From Paracoccaceae bacterium (GTDB lineage: Bacteria; Pseudomonadota; Alphaproteobacteria; Rhodobacterales; Rhodobacteraceae): a stretch of 8,668 bases of DNA. The stretch covers positions 1-8,668 of the forward strand of contig SKUV01000212.1 of the NCBI GenBank assembly GCA_007129775.1. Reading direction: 5' to 3'. Positions within the stretch are counted from its first letter, which is position 1. The number at the start of each line of letters is the position of its first letter. The notes under the pieces are model-generated. The model made no database searches and was not told where the DNA came from. It worked only from the letters and a program-made list of their open reading frames with translations. Position numbers and translations under genes: made by a program. Positions 8,637 to 8,668 of this stretch are shown piece by piece.

Positions 8637-8668
8637 TCACTCGCCCAGACGGGTCTGCCAGTCGCGCG
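8637..8668 (-). CDS. 3' end of upstream gene, probably the TRAP substrate-binding protein (partial)
   Basis: Only the last nine codons and the TGA (8639-8637) are inside the window; they read RDWQTRLGE-stop on the - strand. This ending is too short to identify by sequence. By position, directly upstream of dctQ and dctM with a strong intercistronic hairpin between, it should be the periplasmic solute-binding subunit (DctP-like). The 111-bp gap between its stop and the dctQ ATG carries two hairpins and no gene. Confidence 0.5.
   Translation of the reverse strand, partial: RDWQTRLGE

Overview
The window is GC-rich DNA with a strong G/C bias at third codon positions, densely coded and with short operon junctions. 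Gene content (a BMP-type ABC importer, a large hybrid histidine kinase and a TRAP transporter) and protein style suggest an alphaproteobacterium, most likely Rhodobacterales. That is inference from style; no rRNA or lineage marker is present.

Left part (1-3131, + strand): the tail of an ABC importer operon of the BMP/PnrA (nucleoside/purine-type) family. A tiny stub of an upstream gene, probably the ATPase, ends at 11. It is followed by two overlapping permease genes and then the periplasmic substrate-binding protein, which has a Tat-like signal peptide and is the last gene of the operon. A GC-only hairpin lies 9 nt past its stop.

Middle (3214-5865, - strand): one gene for an 883-residue hybrid sensor histidine kinase with a seven-helix membrane input domain, two PAS domains, HisKA, HATPase and a C-terminal receiver. 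All key residues are intact. No separate DNA-binding response regulator or phosphotransfer protein is visible. It converges on the ABC operon, and two inverted repeats lie in the 82-bp gap. Upstream of it is a 240-bp gap holding a weak candidate promoter, an 8-bp inverted repeat and a perfect 16-bp tandem duplication.

Right part (6106-8668, - strand): a TRAP (tripartite, ATP-independent) transporter operon read leftward. The last 9 codons of an upstream gene, by position the substrate-binding subunit (dctP-like), come first. They are followed by a small-permease gene (dctQ-like) with an unusually long hydrophobic C-terminal extension, then the large permease (dctM-like). Both gaps in this operon carry perfect GC-rich hairpins, which suggests that subunit amounts are set at the RNA level.

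Together the window encodes two import systems of different energetics (ATP-driven and ion-gradient-driven) on either side of a membrane sensor kinase. The kinase is on the same strand as the TRAP operon and downstream of it, so a sensing link to TRAP is the simpler guess, but nothing in the sequence proves it. I see no mobile element, tRNA, rRNA or CRISPR array. The most unusual items are the extended DctQ and the tandem, mutually overlapping hairpins before it; I do not see a clear novel multi-gene system.
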